In this document: positions 35,979 to 46,775 of the stretch, one piece after another
Numbering within the stretch: the first letter of the stretch is position 1
How the letters are laid out: every line of letters starts with the position of its first letter
Assembly: GCF_030272615.1 (NCBI RefSeq)
Contig: NC_081407.1
Location: forward strand, 375,947,018 to 376,011,017
DNA from: Cryptomeria japonica
Taxonomy: Eukaryota; Streptophyta; Pinopsida; Cupressales; Cupressaceae
Direction: 5' to 3'
DNA: 64,000 nucleotides
Notes under the pieces: model-generated
The model's input: the letters and a program-made list of their open reading frames with translations, nothing else
Database searches by the model: none
Told to the model about the DNA's origin: nothing
Made by a program: the position numbers and the translations under genes

Positions 35979-37430
35979 TCAGTTTGGATTTGTTCGACAA
36001 GCGGCCCTTTGCCTATTTGATTTGATTTTGGGAGTTTTCAAAGAGGACTGGATTTTCTCTAAACCCTTCTCCTCCAATATTCCAACCTGAAACTCTTCAA
36101 AGCTATCATTCATGTCTAATTCTGAGTTAAGCTCACCTTCAACTTCTGCATTTGCTAAAGGATCACCAGGGCCTTGCCTCTCCACATCCCTTGGCACTGA
36201 GTTCACTAAGTCTCTACAGTCCGATTTGCTCTTGATGGGTTGAAGTATCATCTCCTCAAAATATACATCCTGATTTGGAAATGGCATTTCTAATAAGACA
36301 GGGACCTCTCGTCCATCCAAAACAACCTGGGGGGATCTAGAAATCTCATGAACAACTTCTGCATTATTTGAGGCAATTTCCCCTTCACCTACTGATTGTG
36401 CAATGGGCACATCAATGTTATGGGTACCTTCCATGTCATTAGGAGAATTGACACCGGGTATCTTTGCACCTCCATCCTCCACCTCCAAATTCCCAATCTC
36501 CTGGATTACATTCTCTGGCCAGATTAAATCTATAAAATCTTTCTCCATATCAGAGAGTGGATCCCTATGCAGGTTTTTCTTTGTGGTGCCAAAAAAGGAT
36601 TGATCAAATTTGTGAAGAGATCTTACAGAGACCTTGGAATGGTAGTTGTCCGAAGTATGGGATAACCACTTGCATAGCAAGCACAAATTAGGCTTATCCT
36701 CCCTATCAATCACTTGGGTCTAGTTGCCAATGTTCGACATCAGTTCAATTTTTAATGGGATATTTGCATCCTATGTTAAACTCACACAAATTCTGAATTA
36801 GATTCCCATATTCTGATTTTCCAAAGGTTTATCAAGATAGAGGAACTTGTCAAGTTTTCTACCAATAATTCTTAAAATCCCATCCCTCCTGAACTCCAAT
36901 GACAAGTTGTATAGACAAAACCATACTAAGGTTTCAGGGAGAGCTTCTTCCCTAGGGATAAATCCTGGTTTCTAGTCAAAGAGATGCATATGGGCCCCTT
37001 CCATGAAAAAAGGGGCAGAATTAAGGGTCTTCTATTTATCTTCCAAGGAGGCAAAGGTGATCAAGTAAAAACCATTTGCAACCAGCTTTAATCGATATGA
37101 TCTCTCCCCATTGACCCTTACACCAATTGAAGATTACCTCACGACTCTTCCATCTAAGATCTCACCACTTAATGAAAAGCCCAACTTTTTCCAAGAGATC
37201 TTTGTTTTCCTTCACTACTTCATCTACAATAGATATTGACCAAGTGTGTATCAGAGAATCCTTTCCAATTTACAGCTTCTTGCTTGGATGAGGATTAGAT
37301 CCTTTAAAATTTGTATCCTTGCTAGGTTCAGGTCGCCTATTTGAAGGTCCTGCATTTAAGTAGTCAGATCTCCAATTACGCGCCACATCCGCCTTCGATA
37401 TGGGCATTTTCCTCCAACCACCCATTCTTC
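35979..37430 (-). pseudogene. LINE B ORF1 (gag-like, CCHC remnant)
   Basis: An open part at 36713-35979 (244 codons) ends in TGA, 86 bp before the ORF2 start, a normal ORF1/ORF2 spacing. It begins with CLLCKWLSHTSDNYH, a zinc knuckle of form CX2CX4HX4C whose last Cys is Tyr. It is followed by an acidic, proline-containing, disordered tail rich in Glu, Asp and Asn. Upstream (37425 to 36720) lies a broken N-terminal part with short segments such as RDLRWKSREVIF-like text interrupted by stops; the ATG at 37423-37425 (MGGWRKMPISKADVA) is the likely start but is in another frame. ORF1 proteins bind LINE RNA. Confidence 0.7.
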
Positions 37431-38745
37431 CCTCTCTGAAAACCCTTAGCTTTCAATTCCTGCGAAATGGAGGACCACTTGCTAGTAGGATGTTTGGAGC
37501 GGTGAGCTCCAATTCGATTCTGCTACGAGTCCAGAGAGGCTCGTTGAATTTTCGGTTCCTTGCTTGAAAGCCCTTTCTGGATCCTAAAATTCTAGGGACT
37601 CCAGGGGGTAACAGTTGTCATCCATTCCCATCCTAGTAAAGAGTGTCAACCCAACACCCATTTGTGAAAACCGACTGTGGCCTATATTACCCCTGTAGAT
37701 CCGAGGGAGGAACTGGCTGCCTCCTAGCTTCCTGTGTCGATCCGTGACCCGAATTGCAATATGTCTGCCACTCATTGTTGACTCTTGCCCTGACTGCCTC
37801 CATTGGAATTACTTGGTCCGTCTCATCACTCCATGAAGGCGCCTTCAGATGATCGCTCCTTCCTCCTGGATGTCGATCGTGGTACTGATTTCACCCAATC
37901 TGGATCTGCTCCTGAGCACCCGAAGTGCTTGTGCGACATCCGCCATGTAACACTTCGCCTTGGCCTCCTGCACTCGCCATTTTATTTAATAATGTATCTA
38001 ATTAACTAATAATTCACAAAGTTGTTTCATGTAGACAATGAATTAAAAAATGAAGTACCTAAACAATTTGAGAAAGTAATTACAGTGAAAGATAAACAGT
38101 GCTGAATCTGAACCCTAGATGGAATCCCGCCTGATAAAATAGCCACACCAGTAAATTGTATAAACATTAAATAAAATAAATTTAGAAGTTCAATTAATAT
38201 CTTACTACGTACATCTTAGATGCTAAACATACGATAATAAAATGAAATATAAATATAGTATGCGTAAATATGAGATAGGGCTAAGTGACAGAAAGCTACT
38301 GTTTCTGATAATAAACGAATAATGGTAGTTGACAGAGAGCATGCCTACAAAGCCTGCTTCATAGACACAGCCATTACGTAATTTGATGCTATGTTGAGCT
38401 TGCCGGAGGAGAAGGGTATTTCATCTGCCACAGTGCGCGGAAGAAAATGCCTCTTTCTATCCTGCACGAAGGTGAGAGACACTTTAGTTCCACTCACCAA
38501 ATCTTGTTCGTCGGCATTTCCGTCACTGCAGGGTTAACAGAGGCAGCATTGCAGCGTTCCAAAGGCACCCCAACGCGTTGTGTCACTCCCCCGTTACCCA
38601 TATTCAACGCTATTTTATATTTATTGTGAGATTTAATTAAAAAAAAATTGGTAGTATAAATCTTGTATAATTAAGATTTCTTTCAGATTTATTGAATATA
38701 TTTTTTAATGGAATGTGATTTGAAATGTCTATTAAAAATATTACT
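37411..38745. repeat. Segmental duplication with 60411-61548, copy 1
   Basis: Direct-orientation copy of 60411-61548. It contains the first codons of LINE B ORF1, its presumed 5' leader and a minus-strand BURP fragment. Compared with copy 2 it has an extra 195 bp (37601-37795), flanked by the 4-base repeat gact. Confidence 0.9.
38340..38600 (-). pseudogene. BURP-domain gene fragment 3
   Basis: Minus strand, near 38515 downward: DLVSGTKVSLTFVQDRKRHF, then FLPR.VADEIPFSS and KLNIASNYVMA, ending SMKQAL and TAG. This is the opening of a BURP domain (lead motif, then FLPR..AD.IPFSS). Upstream of it are GGVTQRVGVPLERCNAAS and a diverged EKDL junction. It matches the 61.3-kb copy closely and stops at the same place. 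No signal peptide, no BURP Cys-His core. A fragment, not a gene. Confidence 0.7.
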
Positions 38746-38851
38746 AATATCTAGAGTTATTGGAGGTCACTCTTTTAAAGTGCTATACATCTTCTTTACA
38801 AAGTTTTACGATTATTTATAAGAAATATCATAACAAATGGTATCAAAGATC

Positions 38852-39232
38852 TATAGGAGTTGAGAAAATACAACACCACAGGAGCCCAAATAATCTCTAC
38901 AAGCTAAAAAACCTGTTACAAGGAGAAGCAATGAAGCAAATCACAGAACGAAAGAATACATAGGAAAAGTATGCTCCAAAAGATGAGAGCTCAATAATCT
39001 CTAAAATGTATTGTCAATAATAATCCTTCTTCATACAATGAAAAGAAAGAACTCAACCTTTAATAGGTCAAGAAACCCTAAAAGAGAAAACCTAGGTTTG
39101 CACATAATAATTAATTAAAATAACTAATTATATACACCTAAAGTTAGCTTAAGTGTAAAAGAGATAAAGGGAACTTAAATAATTAAACAAATAATGTTTA
39201 ATTAATCAAGTAAATACCCAAATACTCTAACA
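38852..39232 (-). repeat. 3' LTR of the short LTR element
   Basis: 381 bp, aligns to 41318-41685 with scattered substitutions and a 13-bp difference near 39116. Flanked outside by AGATC and inside by the polypurine tract. Confidence 0.92.
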
Positions 39233-39244
39233 CCCCCCCTTAAG
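39233..39244 (-). other. Polypurine tract of the short LTR element
   Basis: Minus strand CTTAAGGGGGGG directly adjoining the LTR. Confidence 0.85.
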
Positions 39245-40327
39245 CTAGACTTAAGGAGAAGCTAAAACCTAGAACAGCTACTGAAAGCAATAAAGATGGG
39301 TCCCAGCAACAAGGCCCGATCAAGTACCCAAATACAATGAAATCTCTATGAACTGGAGAAATAGAGAAAACCAGGTGGGAACAAAACTCTACTCCAAAAA
39401 GAGATGAAAAAGAATATCACTGAAGCATGAAGAACCTGCAAACTCTATCGAAGAATAACTGCTAATCTGAAGAACATCCACTGAACTAGAACATGACCAA
39501 GTAGAGAAGACTGTAATCTGCATGAGTGCCCTCAAATGACACTACTCGAATCAGGAGGCAAACGAGGCAAAAACAACTGAAATTGAAGATACAAATGACA
39601 TGAGAAACCAAAGCCTAAACAGTTGATCAATCGAACCACAGAAGCAGTAGAACCAATAGGATAAACCTCCCCATAATGCGGAAGTGGGAGAGGAACAGGA
39701 ACACTGAAAATGACAGCAAAAAAAAACTGCATGACAAAGAACCAAGAACATCAAAGGTGTTGAGACACATCATCACGAGGCGAATGTCATGGAAGGAACA
39801 CCCACTAGACAAAGGAAGATGGCAAACAATAGGCAAACATCAACCCCCTCATGGCACTTGATCAATAGTGTATGTACAACAAGATACAAGATATGCAAGA
39901 TTCCAAGTAAACAATGCATGATGGCACTTTATCTCAGTGAGTTTGCATAAATACAAGCTACAATGATAAGAAGACTGGAAAAAGAAATGTGAACCAAAAT
40001 AGAGACATCCTACTCAGAGAAGAGATCCCAGGATCTAAAACAACCACGATATCCACTAGAGTGCTGAAAAGAAAAAAATTGAATAAAATATGAATGGACC
40101 AGAATTTGGAAATAAAATTCAGATGGCTAGAAAGTACACAGCACACGCTTTTCGAAAATATAAAGTTTTCAAAAAATAAAGGTCAGATGCTCATTCTATG
40201 GCTCCCAGAGTGCAAAAACTAGACCTCACTTTGACTAGAAAAAAACATAGTCAAATAGAAAAATTGTAAAAAATTACCAACATCATGAGGTCGGCCTCAG
40301 AACCAGCTTTTTGACGCCTATTTGTTT

Positions 40328-40852
40328 TCAAAAAAATGACTCTATATGCCCAAGATAGAGCCAAAAAACCAAACCCCCCCTGAAAAAGCTAAAAAAGGGA
40401 GTCTGGTGGCTTGTTTGAGCAGAAGTGGCCAGGGAGCAGCGCTCCGGTGGCCTGTGGCCAGGTGACACAGGGAGGCTACGGGTGGCACCAGGGGGCTGGG
40501 CAAAGCAGAGGCTGGGTGGAGGAGCGGCTGCAGAGCGGAGAGGTGGCCGGGACTGGGTGATGGCCGGGAGCGGAGTGGGGGCCGCTGGGGCAGAGCGTGG
40601 GGGTAGGGAGGTGTAGCAGCGGTGGGCCTGGGAAGCGGTGGTCATAGGGAGACCACTAACGGGAGCTGTAGGCGACAGGCTCTGGCGAAGCAGGGGCCGT
40701 TTGGGTAGCGGGCCGGAGGGCAACGATAGGTGGTAGTCCGAGGAGCCGGTGGGGGCAGGGGAGCGGGTGGCTGGTAGGGAGTCGAAGGCCAGTGCTGGTG
40801 GGGGCCAGGGGCCGACTAGGGGCACTGAAGTGCTAGAAAAGATTTGCGACAT
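40328..40852 (-). CDS. Pro/Ala/Ser-rich open frame inside the LTR element, unknown
   Basis: 174 codons on the minus strand, from ATG 40850-40852 to a stop at 40328, about 465 nt after the PBS, where gag would lie. Composition is dominated by Pro, Ser, Ala and Arg (SLPSGPLPKRPLLRQSL; PPRSAPAAPTPLPAITQ) with a hydrophobic, Phe-rich end. No zinc knuckle or gag helices. The frame lies in the GC-rich patch, where stops are rare by composition alone, so it may be fortuitous. Alternatively it is a captured exon of a Pro-rich host protein. Confidence 0.3.
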   Translation of the reverse strand: MSQIFSSTSVPLVGPWPPPALAFDSLPATRSPAPTGSSDYHLSLPSGPLPKRPLLRQSLSPTAPVSGLPMTTASQAHRCYTSLPPRSAPAAPTPLPAITQSRPPLRSAAAPPPSLCFAQPPGATRSLPVSPGHRPPERCSLATSAQTSHQTPFFSFFRGGLVFWLYLGHIESFF

Positions 40853-41305
40853 GCTACGTACGGGCCTACACTATGGCAGGGGCCCCACGGTACCAGTGGG
40901 AACCCCCCCAAAAAAACTTTGCAAAAAAACAAATTTTTTTTGAAAAACCTATTTTGGCCTTTATTTTTTTCAATATTTTTTTTAATAAAAATCCAAAATC
41001 TAGCCTGCATGCCATAAAAAGGCAAAATATTTTTTTTTGAAATTTTTTTCTCGAAATGCGTGTCAGGGTCGTACGGCTTGAATCTAGAGAAAAAAATTCA
41101 CCCAGAGGCTCAGGAACCAAAATAGGTCAAATTTAATATGACCATGGGGTTTTTTGGGCCTTCTAAGCATGATGGCGAGGTCCGTTTAGGCCCAAAGTTC
41201 TCAGAAAAAAAGGTCAAACCCTAGGTACATAAAAAATTCCTGAAACCCCAGATCTGCTTCCAAAGCAAAAATTCTCAAAAAAAAACAAGTAGCTGCAGAT
41301 CTGAA

Positions 41306-41316
41306 GCTCTGATACC
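41306..41316 (-). other. Primer-binding site of the short LTR element
   Basis: Minus strand GGTATCAGAGC, initiator tRNA-Met type; the usual first T is C here. It immediately follows the right LTR. Confidence 0.88.
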
Positions 41317-41317
41317 G

Positions 41318-41685
41318 TATAGGAGTTGAGAAAATACAACACCACAGGAGCCCAAATAATCTCTGCAAGCTGAAAAACCTGTTACAAGGAGAACCAATGA
41401 AGCAAATCACAGAAGGAAAGAATACACAGGAAAAGTATGCTCCAAAAGATGAGAGCTCAATAATCTCCAAAATGTATTATCAATAATAATCCTTTTTCAT
41501 ATAATGAAAAGAAAGAACTCAACCTTTAATAGGTCAAGAAACCCTAAAAGAGAAAACCTAGGTTTGCACATAATAATTAATTATATGCACCTAAAGTTAG
41601 CTTAAGTGTAAAAGAGATAAAGGGAACTTAAATAATTAAACAAATAATGTTTAATTAATCAAGTAAATACCTGAATACTCTAACA
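41318..41685 (-). repeat. 5' LTR of the short LTR element
   Basis: 368 bp, partner of 38852-39232; followed by the target duplication AGATC. Confidence 0.92.
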
Positions 41686-41690
41686 AGATC

Positions 41691-43790
41691 CAATTTGGAC
41701 AAAAAATTTTGTTTCTAAGGTAACTTAAAAACTGTTTTGAATTTTGATCTAATTTTTGTTGGGTTTTAAGGTATAAATTATATAAAATCACAACAACAAC
41801 AAAAAGACTTTGAAGCTAATTTTTCAACAATTATTGAAATTTAATATTTTTCATTAATTTTTTCTATAAGTTGCAATTTGTGAATTTAAAAAAATTACAT
41901 TTCTGGAAATATTATAAAAAATCTAGGATTAGCTATTAGTCTTTTACTCTTACTCATATGTATATAAATGAGACTCTAAGCCTAGGGATGTAATCTAAGA
42001 TCTCAAATCTCCATAGCATAGAATTGAAACATGAATAGGTTCAACTATATTCCTAATAGGAGATTTGAACACTTGGATTTTATTCCTCTATTGCAATAGA
42101 TAAGTGATTGTAAAGTGTGTATAAATGAACTAGGTTAAATGGTACAAAAATGATGAATTTTAGCATAAAATATAAATTAAAGAACAAAAAATCAAAAGAG
42201 TAAATTAGATCTAGAAATAACATAGAGATAAGAACCTATAGCTAAAATATGGAGTTGAGAGTTTCAAACATGAGTGTTGGTTACCCTAGTCTTGAGGGTG
42301 TCCAAACTATTAGAAAGAGGTGGAAATGCAATCACGATTTCATGTAGACCTATCTTCTAGAAATCCAACCAAAAGGTGTCTAATATAGGTGTTGGGCACC
42401 TTGGTCTAGGTGTTTATGCTTATTTTAAATTTATAACGAAGTGTCACTATTCACTCAACTTATTTGTAATCTCATGTTTTGTCAAATCTAATCCTACGCA
42501 TGGAAACAAGGTAAAATGGTTGTGTTGTATAGAGGGTTTCCTAAGTAAAACCCTATTTACTAGAAAACAAGATACATACATCAGTTCAGATAGAGAAGGA
42601 TGTAATCTAATAATAGAGTTCTATAATATAAAGCTCTAATGTAGCATTCCTAATCATTAGTATGATGTTTCTTAATTCACTTCCTAGCCCTAGTTAGGAT
42701 ATAAAACATTCTATATTGTCATTACTTCCTTTTGTTCCATACACATCAAACATCAAACATTTCTAAAGATTGATTCCTATCACTTCATCTATCAAGCATC
42801 TCCAAAGTTTTATTTTTAATTTAAAACTCTACTTATTTGGGCATTTAGACCTTCACATGCACTTTTGTCTTGTTATCCTTTAATCTCATTCCATGCATTC
42901 TTGTTATAAAATTTCCAATTCTTTCTACATGGATTAGACATGTAAACCTATTTATAACTCCCACTACTTGGACTATGTCTAGTCTATTACAAACTCTTAC
43001 ATACTATAGCATCATAAATTATATGCCCTTGACAATTCCATGCTATGTTTAGCACCAGTTTTGTGGTTGTGTATCAATATATGAATGTGCCTGTAATAGG
43101 ACCAAATTTTCAATGCAGGTAACCCCAACTAGTGCCTATCCGTTTGTGCAAACAAAATTTATGGTTTTATATATTGTCATTCCTTCCCTTTTTTCCATAC
43201 TCATCTACACACCAAACATCTATAAAGCTTGATCCCTATCCCTTAGTCCATCAAACATCTCTAATGTTTGATTTTATTTCTAAAAAGCTACTTATTTGGG
43301 CATGTAGACCTTCACATGCCCTTGTATCTTGGCATCCTTTAATACCATTTCATGCACCCATTAATTTAGAAAGTTAGAGAACTTAATGGAAATAAAAAAA
43401 ATAGAAGGACTACATAGTGACATCTTGAGTCTTGCTTTAATAGTCCCTCATGCCCTTGCATCCCTTAATCATGCTAGGATCCCCACAATACTACATCATT
43501 TATGAAGAAAAACTCATAAACTCCAAATACCAAAGATTTGTGATATTTTTTGCTTGTCCTTCTAGCATGTATTTCCTTGAAACCTTGTCTTTTAGCATGC
43601 TCTTTTAGAAAACCTCATGATTCAATTAGAGGAATTTTATAATAACTAGGACAAATCAAGAAAAATATTAGTCAAACCAAATTTGAATGTAAAATCACAA
43701 GAATTCCTAAAATGGATCTTGGACAATGTAGACCCTTTTAAGGCCTTCCAATTCTACATCATAAGGAAAATTTCATCAATTTATATCTTT
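41691..43790. repeat. AT-rich spacer with a 0.46-kb-period duplication
   Basis: No gene seen. A block of about 190 bp occurs at 42713-42900 and again at 43170-43361 (shared strings: tacttatttgggcat.tagaccttcacatgc and tcaaacat.t.taaag.ttgat), indicating an old tandem duplication. Confidence 0.6.
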
Positions 43791-43794
43791 TATC

Positions 43795-44070
43795 ATTTCA
43801 TTATTTTGCGAGATGCAAAAGGAGTCTGAAGTAATGCTAGGGCACTTGCCTTCCTCACCGGGTAGTTTGTTCATCATCACTTACTTATTTGCCTGCAAAA
43901 TGATATCTTAAGCCCTAATTTCAAATTCCAGAGATTATGAAACCAATCATCTAAGAATTTCCTTTTCTGAAGCAATTTCATTCATCATTTCATTATTTGG
44001 TGAGATGTAGAAGGAGTCTGAAGCAATGCTAGGGCACTTACCTTCCTCGCTGGGTCGTTCGTTGCTAGGA
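43795..44070. repeat. Two copies of a 75-bp segment, about 190 bp apart
   Basis: The string tttcattatttt.g.gagatg.a.aaggagtctgaag at 43795-43872 recurs at 43990-44064. The second copy lies in the coding fragment below; the first is a partial duplicate of it. Confidence 0.8.
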
Positions 44071-44345
44071 GCCTTAAGAAATCGCGTGCAAGGGTTGATT
44101 CCATTCGTAGGCGGGGCAACGATTTCAATGAAGGATTTTTTCAGAGGAGGGTTCATTTGAGCAGTGGATTTAGGGACATTAATGGCATCGCCATCTGATT
44201 CTAGCTCCATAGGGAACCAAGGGTAGGCAGCGACGTTTAGGATTAAATGAAGCTCAGAGAATTAAATTTGCAGAGTTAAAGATAAAAGAAAAACAAAGCA
44301 ATAGGGAAGGGATTCCAAACTGGGTGGAGGAGATTAACCCCTCCA
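43900..44345 (-). pseudogene. LINE ORF1 N-terminal fragment (family of the 62-kb LINE)
   Basis: Minus strand from ATG 44208-44210: MELESDGDAINVPKS, PPLKKSFIEIVAPP and, near the end, FYISPNNEMMNEIASEKEI. The pattern matches ORF1 of the LINE at 62.3 kb (PPLQLKSFCEAI; PFTISLNEAMANEITLEKN) in order and spacing. The rest of ORF1 and all of ORF2 are missing. A 3'-truncated LINE is not expected from normal target-primed insertion, so this piece probably arose by deletion or rearrangement. Confidence 0.5.
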
Positions 44346-44504
44346 CAGAGATGCCGAGGTGTCCATGTCACTTGGTTGCCTTGAAAGGTCCACTTACTAC
44401 TAGTTCAAAAGTTTGCAAACACCAAAATTCGTAGTCACCGAGATTCACAGTCCCATTTCTCTTCTTTCAAACTGATCATTTTAAATTAAATTCTATTAAT
44501 CCTT

Positions 44505-46384
44505 CTTATATTTTTCAAATATAAGATGCTTTTTTTTGTATTAATAAAATAATATAACATAATATTTTAACATTTATAAAGTATTTGCAATTTTAAAATA
44601 AAAAATTTAATGTAAAATAAATAAATCACTAAAATTGTTTATATATAAAATACGACGTGTGTCAACTTAAATCACATGGATTGCATATTTGTAGTAGGTT
44701 GTTTCTCCTATTTCCAATCCAAGGACTCCTAGAGTTCTTACAGCGCCTTAAAACTCTAGTAACTAAAATTAAAAATAAATTTCAAAGAGAAAAATTAATA
44801 TATTATTCTATGGAAAAAAATAATTGAATTACACAAAAAATTAAATATAATTTATAGATATTAAATTTAAGTTATATAGATTTTTTTTGTTACTATGGTT
44901 AGGGTTATGGTTAAGCTTAAGATTATAGTTAGGGTTAGGGTTAGGGTTCTAGTCATGGTTTGCATCATTTTTAGGGTTACATCAATGGTTAGGGTTAAGC
45001 TTAGGGTTGAGATTGTGGTTACACTTAGGATTTATGATTATGGTTAGGATTATTTGTAAGGTTGAGGTTTATATCATAGGGTTAGACTTAGCATTAAGGG
45101 TTAGGGTTAGGTTTATAGTTATGGTTTGCATCACTTTTAAAGTTAGGTTAATGGTTAGGGTTAAGATTGTGGTTATGCTTTGGATTTAGGGTTATGGTTA
45201 GATTGTATATTTGTAGTAGGTTGTTTCTCCTATTTCCAATCCAAGGACTTTGAGAGTTCTTACAAAAATTTCAACTCTAATAACTAAAATTAAAAATTAA
45301 TTTCAAAGACCAAAAATAATATATTATTCCGTGGTAAAAAATAATTGAATTACACAAAAAAATTAAATGTAATTTATAGATATTAAATTTAAGTTCTATA
45401 GATTTTTTTTTAAACAATTAGATTTTCATAAAATAGAATACTTTTATGATTTACTTTTATAATTTAAAAGCTGCTATTTGAAGAGTTTTGTTATAACTCT
45501 TATATTTTGTTATTAAAAAATATTTTAATTTTCTTGAAAATTTAGATTGTTACTTTTAATGTTTTATTTAGTTTGTAAATAATTTTGAACTTTAGAATAA
45601 ATTATTACTTTTTATTGTTGTGAAAACACTTTTAAAATTAAATTGTTATTTTTGTACTAATTTTTTTTGTTGAATATTTTTAAGAAAAAATATTTTTGTT
45701 TTGGAAGGATAATCTTTATCCATGACATTCTTATATTTTTCAAATATAAGATACTTTTTTGTGTGTTGATAAAATAATATAACATACTTTTTTAACATTA
45801 ATAAAGTATTTGCAATTTTAAAATAAAAAAATTATATCACAATGTTAGATTTATGGTTAGCATCATGGTTAGGGTTATGGTTAAGTTTAAGATTATGGTA
45901 AGGGTTAGGGTTATAGTTATTGTTTGCATCTTTTTTAGGGTTAAGGTTAGGGTTAAGATTGTGATTACGCTCAGGATTTATGGTTATGGTTAGGATTAAG
46001 TGTAGGGTTAAGGTTTATATCATAGGGTTATACTTAGGGTTAAGGGTTAGGGTTAGGGTTATAGTTATGGTTTGCAGCATTTTTAGAGTTAGGTTAAAGG
46101 TTAGGTTTTGAATTTTCATCATGGTTAGGGTTAAGATTGTGGTTATGCTTTGGATTTAGGGTTATGGTTAGATTGTATATTTGTAGTAGGTTGTTTCTCC
46201 TATTTCCAATCCAAGGACTTCTAGAGTTCTTACAAAGCTTTCAACTCTAGTAACTAAAATTAAAAATAAATTTCAAAGAGCCAAAATAATATATTATTAT
46301 ATGGAAAATAATAATTGAATTACACAAAATAAATTAAATATAATTTATAGATATTAAATTTAAGTTCTATAGATTTTTTTGTTA
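44505..46384 (+). repeat. Composite satellite: AT-rich modules alternating with TTAGGG-like arrays
   Basis: A 200-bp AT-rich module beginning gattg.atatttgtagtaggttg occurs at about 44679-44889, 45201-45413 and 46171-46384. Telomere-like arrays follow each. A second module (cttatatttttcaaatataagat) occurs at 44512 and 45731, with the same neighbours, so the higher-order unit is about 1.2 kb. The arrays carry runs such as ggttagggttagggttaggg (44933-44949, 46043-46060). Confidence 0.85.
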
Positions 46385-46700
46385 TCATGGTTAGGGTTAT
46401 GGTTAAGTTTAAGATTGTGGTTAGGGTTAGGATTAAGATTGTGGTTAAGGTTAGCATATCAAATTAGGTTTAGGGTTAGTTAAGGTTTAATTTGGTATAG
46501 TGTTAATTTTAGGATACAATAGGGTTTATTTTGGTTTTATGTTTAAATATTTTTAGGGTTGGGCCTCGACTTGGTTGAGGTCTAGAGTTCAATTTGGTTT
46601 GGTTTTTTGGTTAGGGTTACAATTAAATTATTTTTAGGATTACAATTAAGTTTCATATTTGCTTTCAAGTTTAGTTTAGTGTTGATTGAATATTCATTAT
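44896..46700 (+). repeat. Degenerate telomere-like repeats, left block
   Basis: Dozens of GGTTAGGG / GGGTTAAG / GGTTATGG variants at 44896-45200, 45848-46170 and 46385-46680. True plant telomere is TTTAGGG; both TTAGGG and TTTAGGG units appear here, mixed with longer words (atagttatggtttgcatc). An interstitial, highly diverged tract, not a chromosome end. Confidence 0.85.
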
Positions 46701-46775
46701 TTTCACGGGAGGAAGATGGTGTCGTGCATGAGGGAGAATGTAGGATGTCGAGCTAGGGGACCGATGCCCTAGCTC

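Larger units (their letters stand above)
30236..37995 (-). mobile_element. LINE copy B (minus strand, near full length)
   Basis: About 7.8 kb with ORF1 (to 35979), endonuclease, RT, zf-RVT, RNase H and an extra 3' coding region, ending at agctatttact (30245). The 5' end is inferred near 37995, where minus-strand text ATGGCGAGTGCAGGAGGC begins, but the block 37411-38745 is duplicated at 60411-61548, so the true 5' end is uncertain. Dead: stops in every domain, including TGA for the Trp in the endonuclease start motif. Confidence 0.8.
38852..41685 (-). mobile_element. Short non-autonomous LTR retrotransposon (minus strand)
   Basis: 2,834 bp bounded by direct LTRs (38852-39232 and 41318-41685) with a perfect 5-bp target duplication AGATC (38847-38851 and 41686-41690). 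On the minus strand LTRs begin TGTTAGAG and end CTCCTATA. The PBS (GGTATCAGAGC) follows the right LTR and a G-rich polypurine tract precedes the left one. The 2.1-kb interior has no gag or pol motif, so it must have been moved in trans, as in LARD/TRIM-like elements. The interior includes a strikingly GC-rich stretch (about 40410-40880). Confidence 0.9.

Noticed and set aside
37601-37795. Intron removed in the 60-kb copy (retroposed copy)
   Set aside because: No placement of the junction within the gact microhomology gives GT-AG or GC-AG ends on either strand.
40410-40880. CpG-island promoter of a host gene
   Set aside because: The GC-rich patch lies inside an LTR element with confirmed ends and no host gene is adjacent.
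44896-46700. A true telomere or chromosome end
   Set aside because: Repeats are highly degenerate, interrupted by AT-rich modules and a LINE, and unique-looking sequence continues on both sides.
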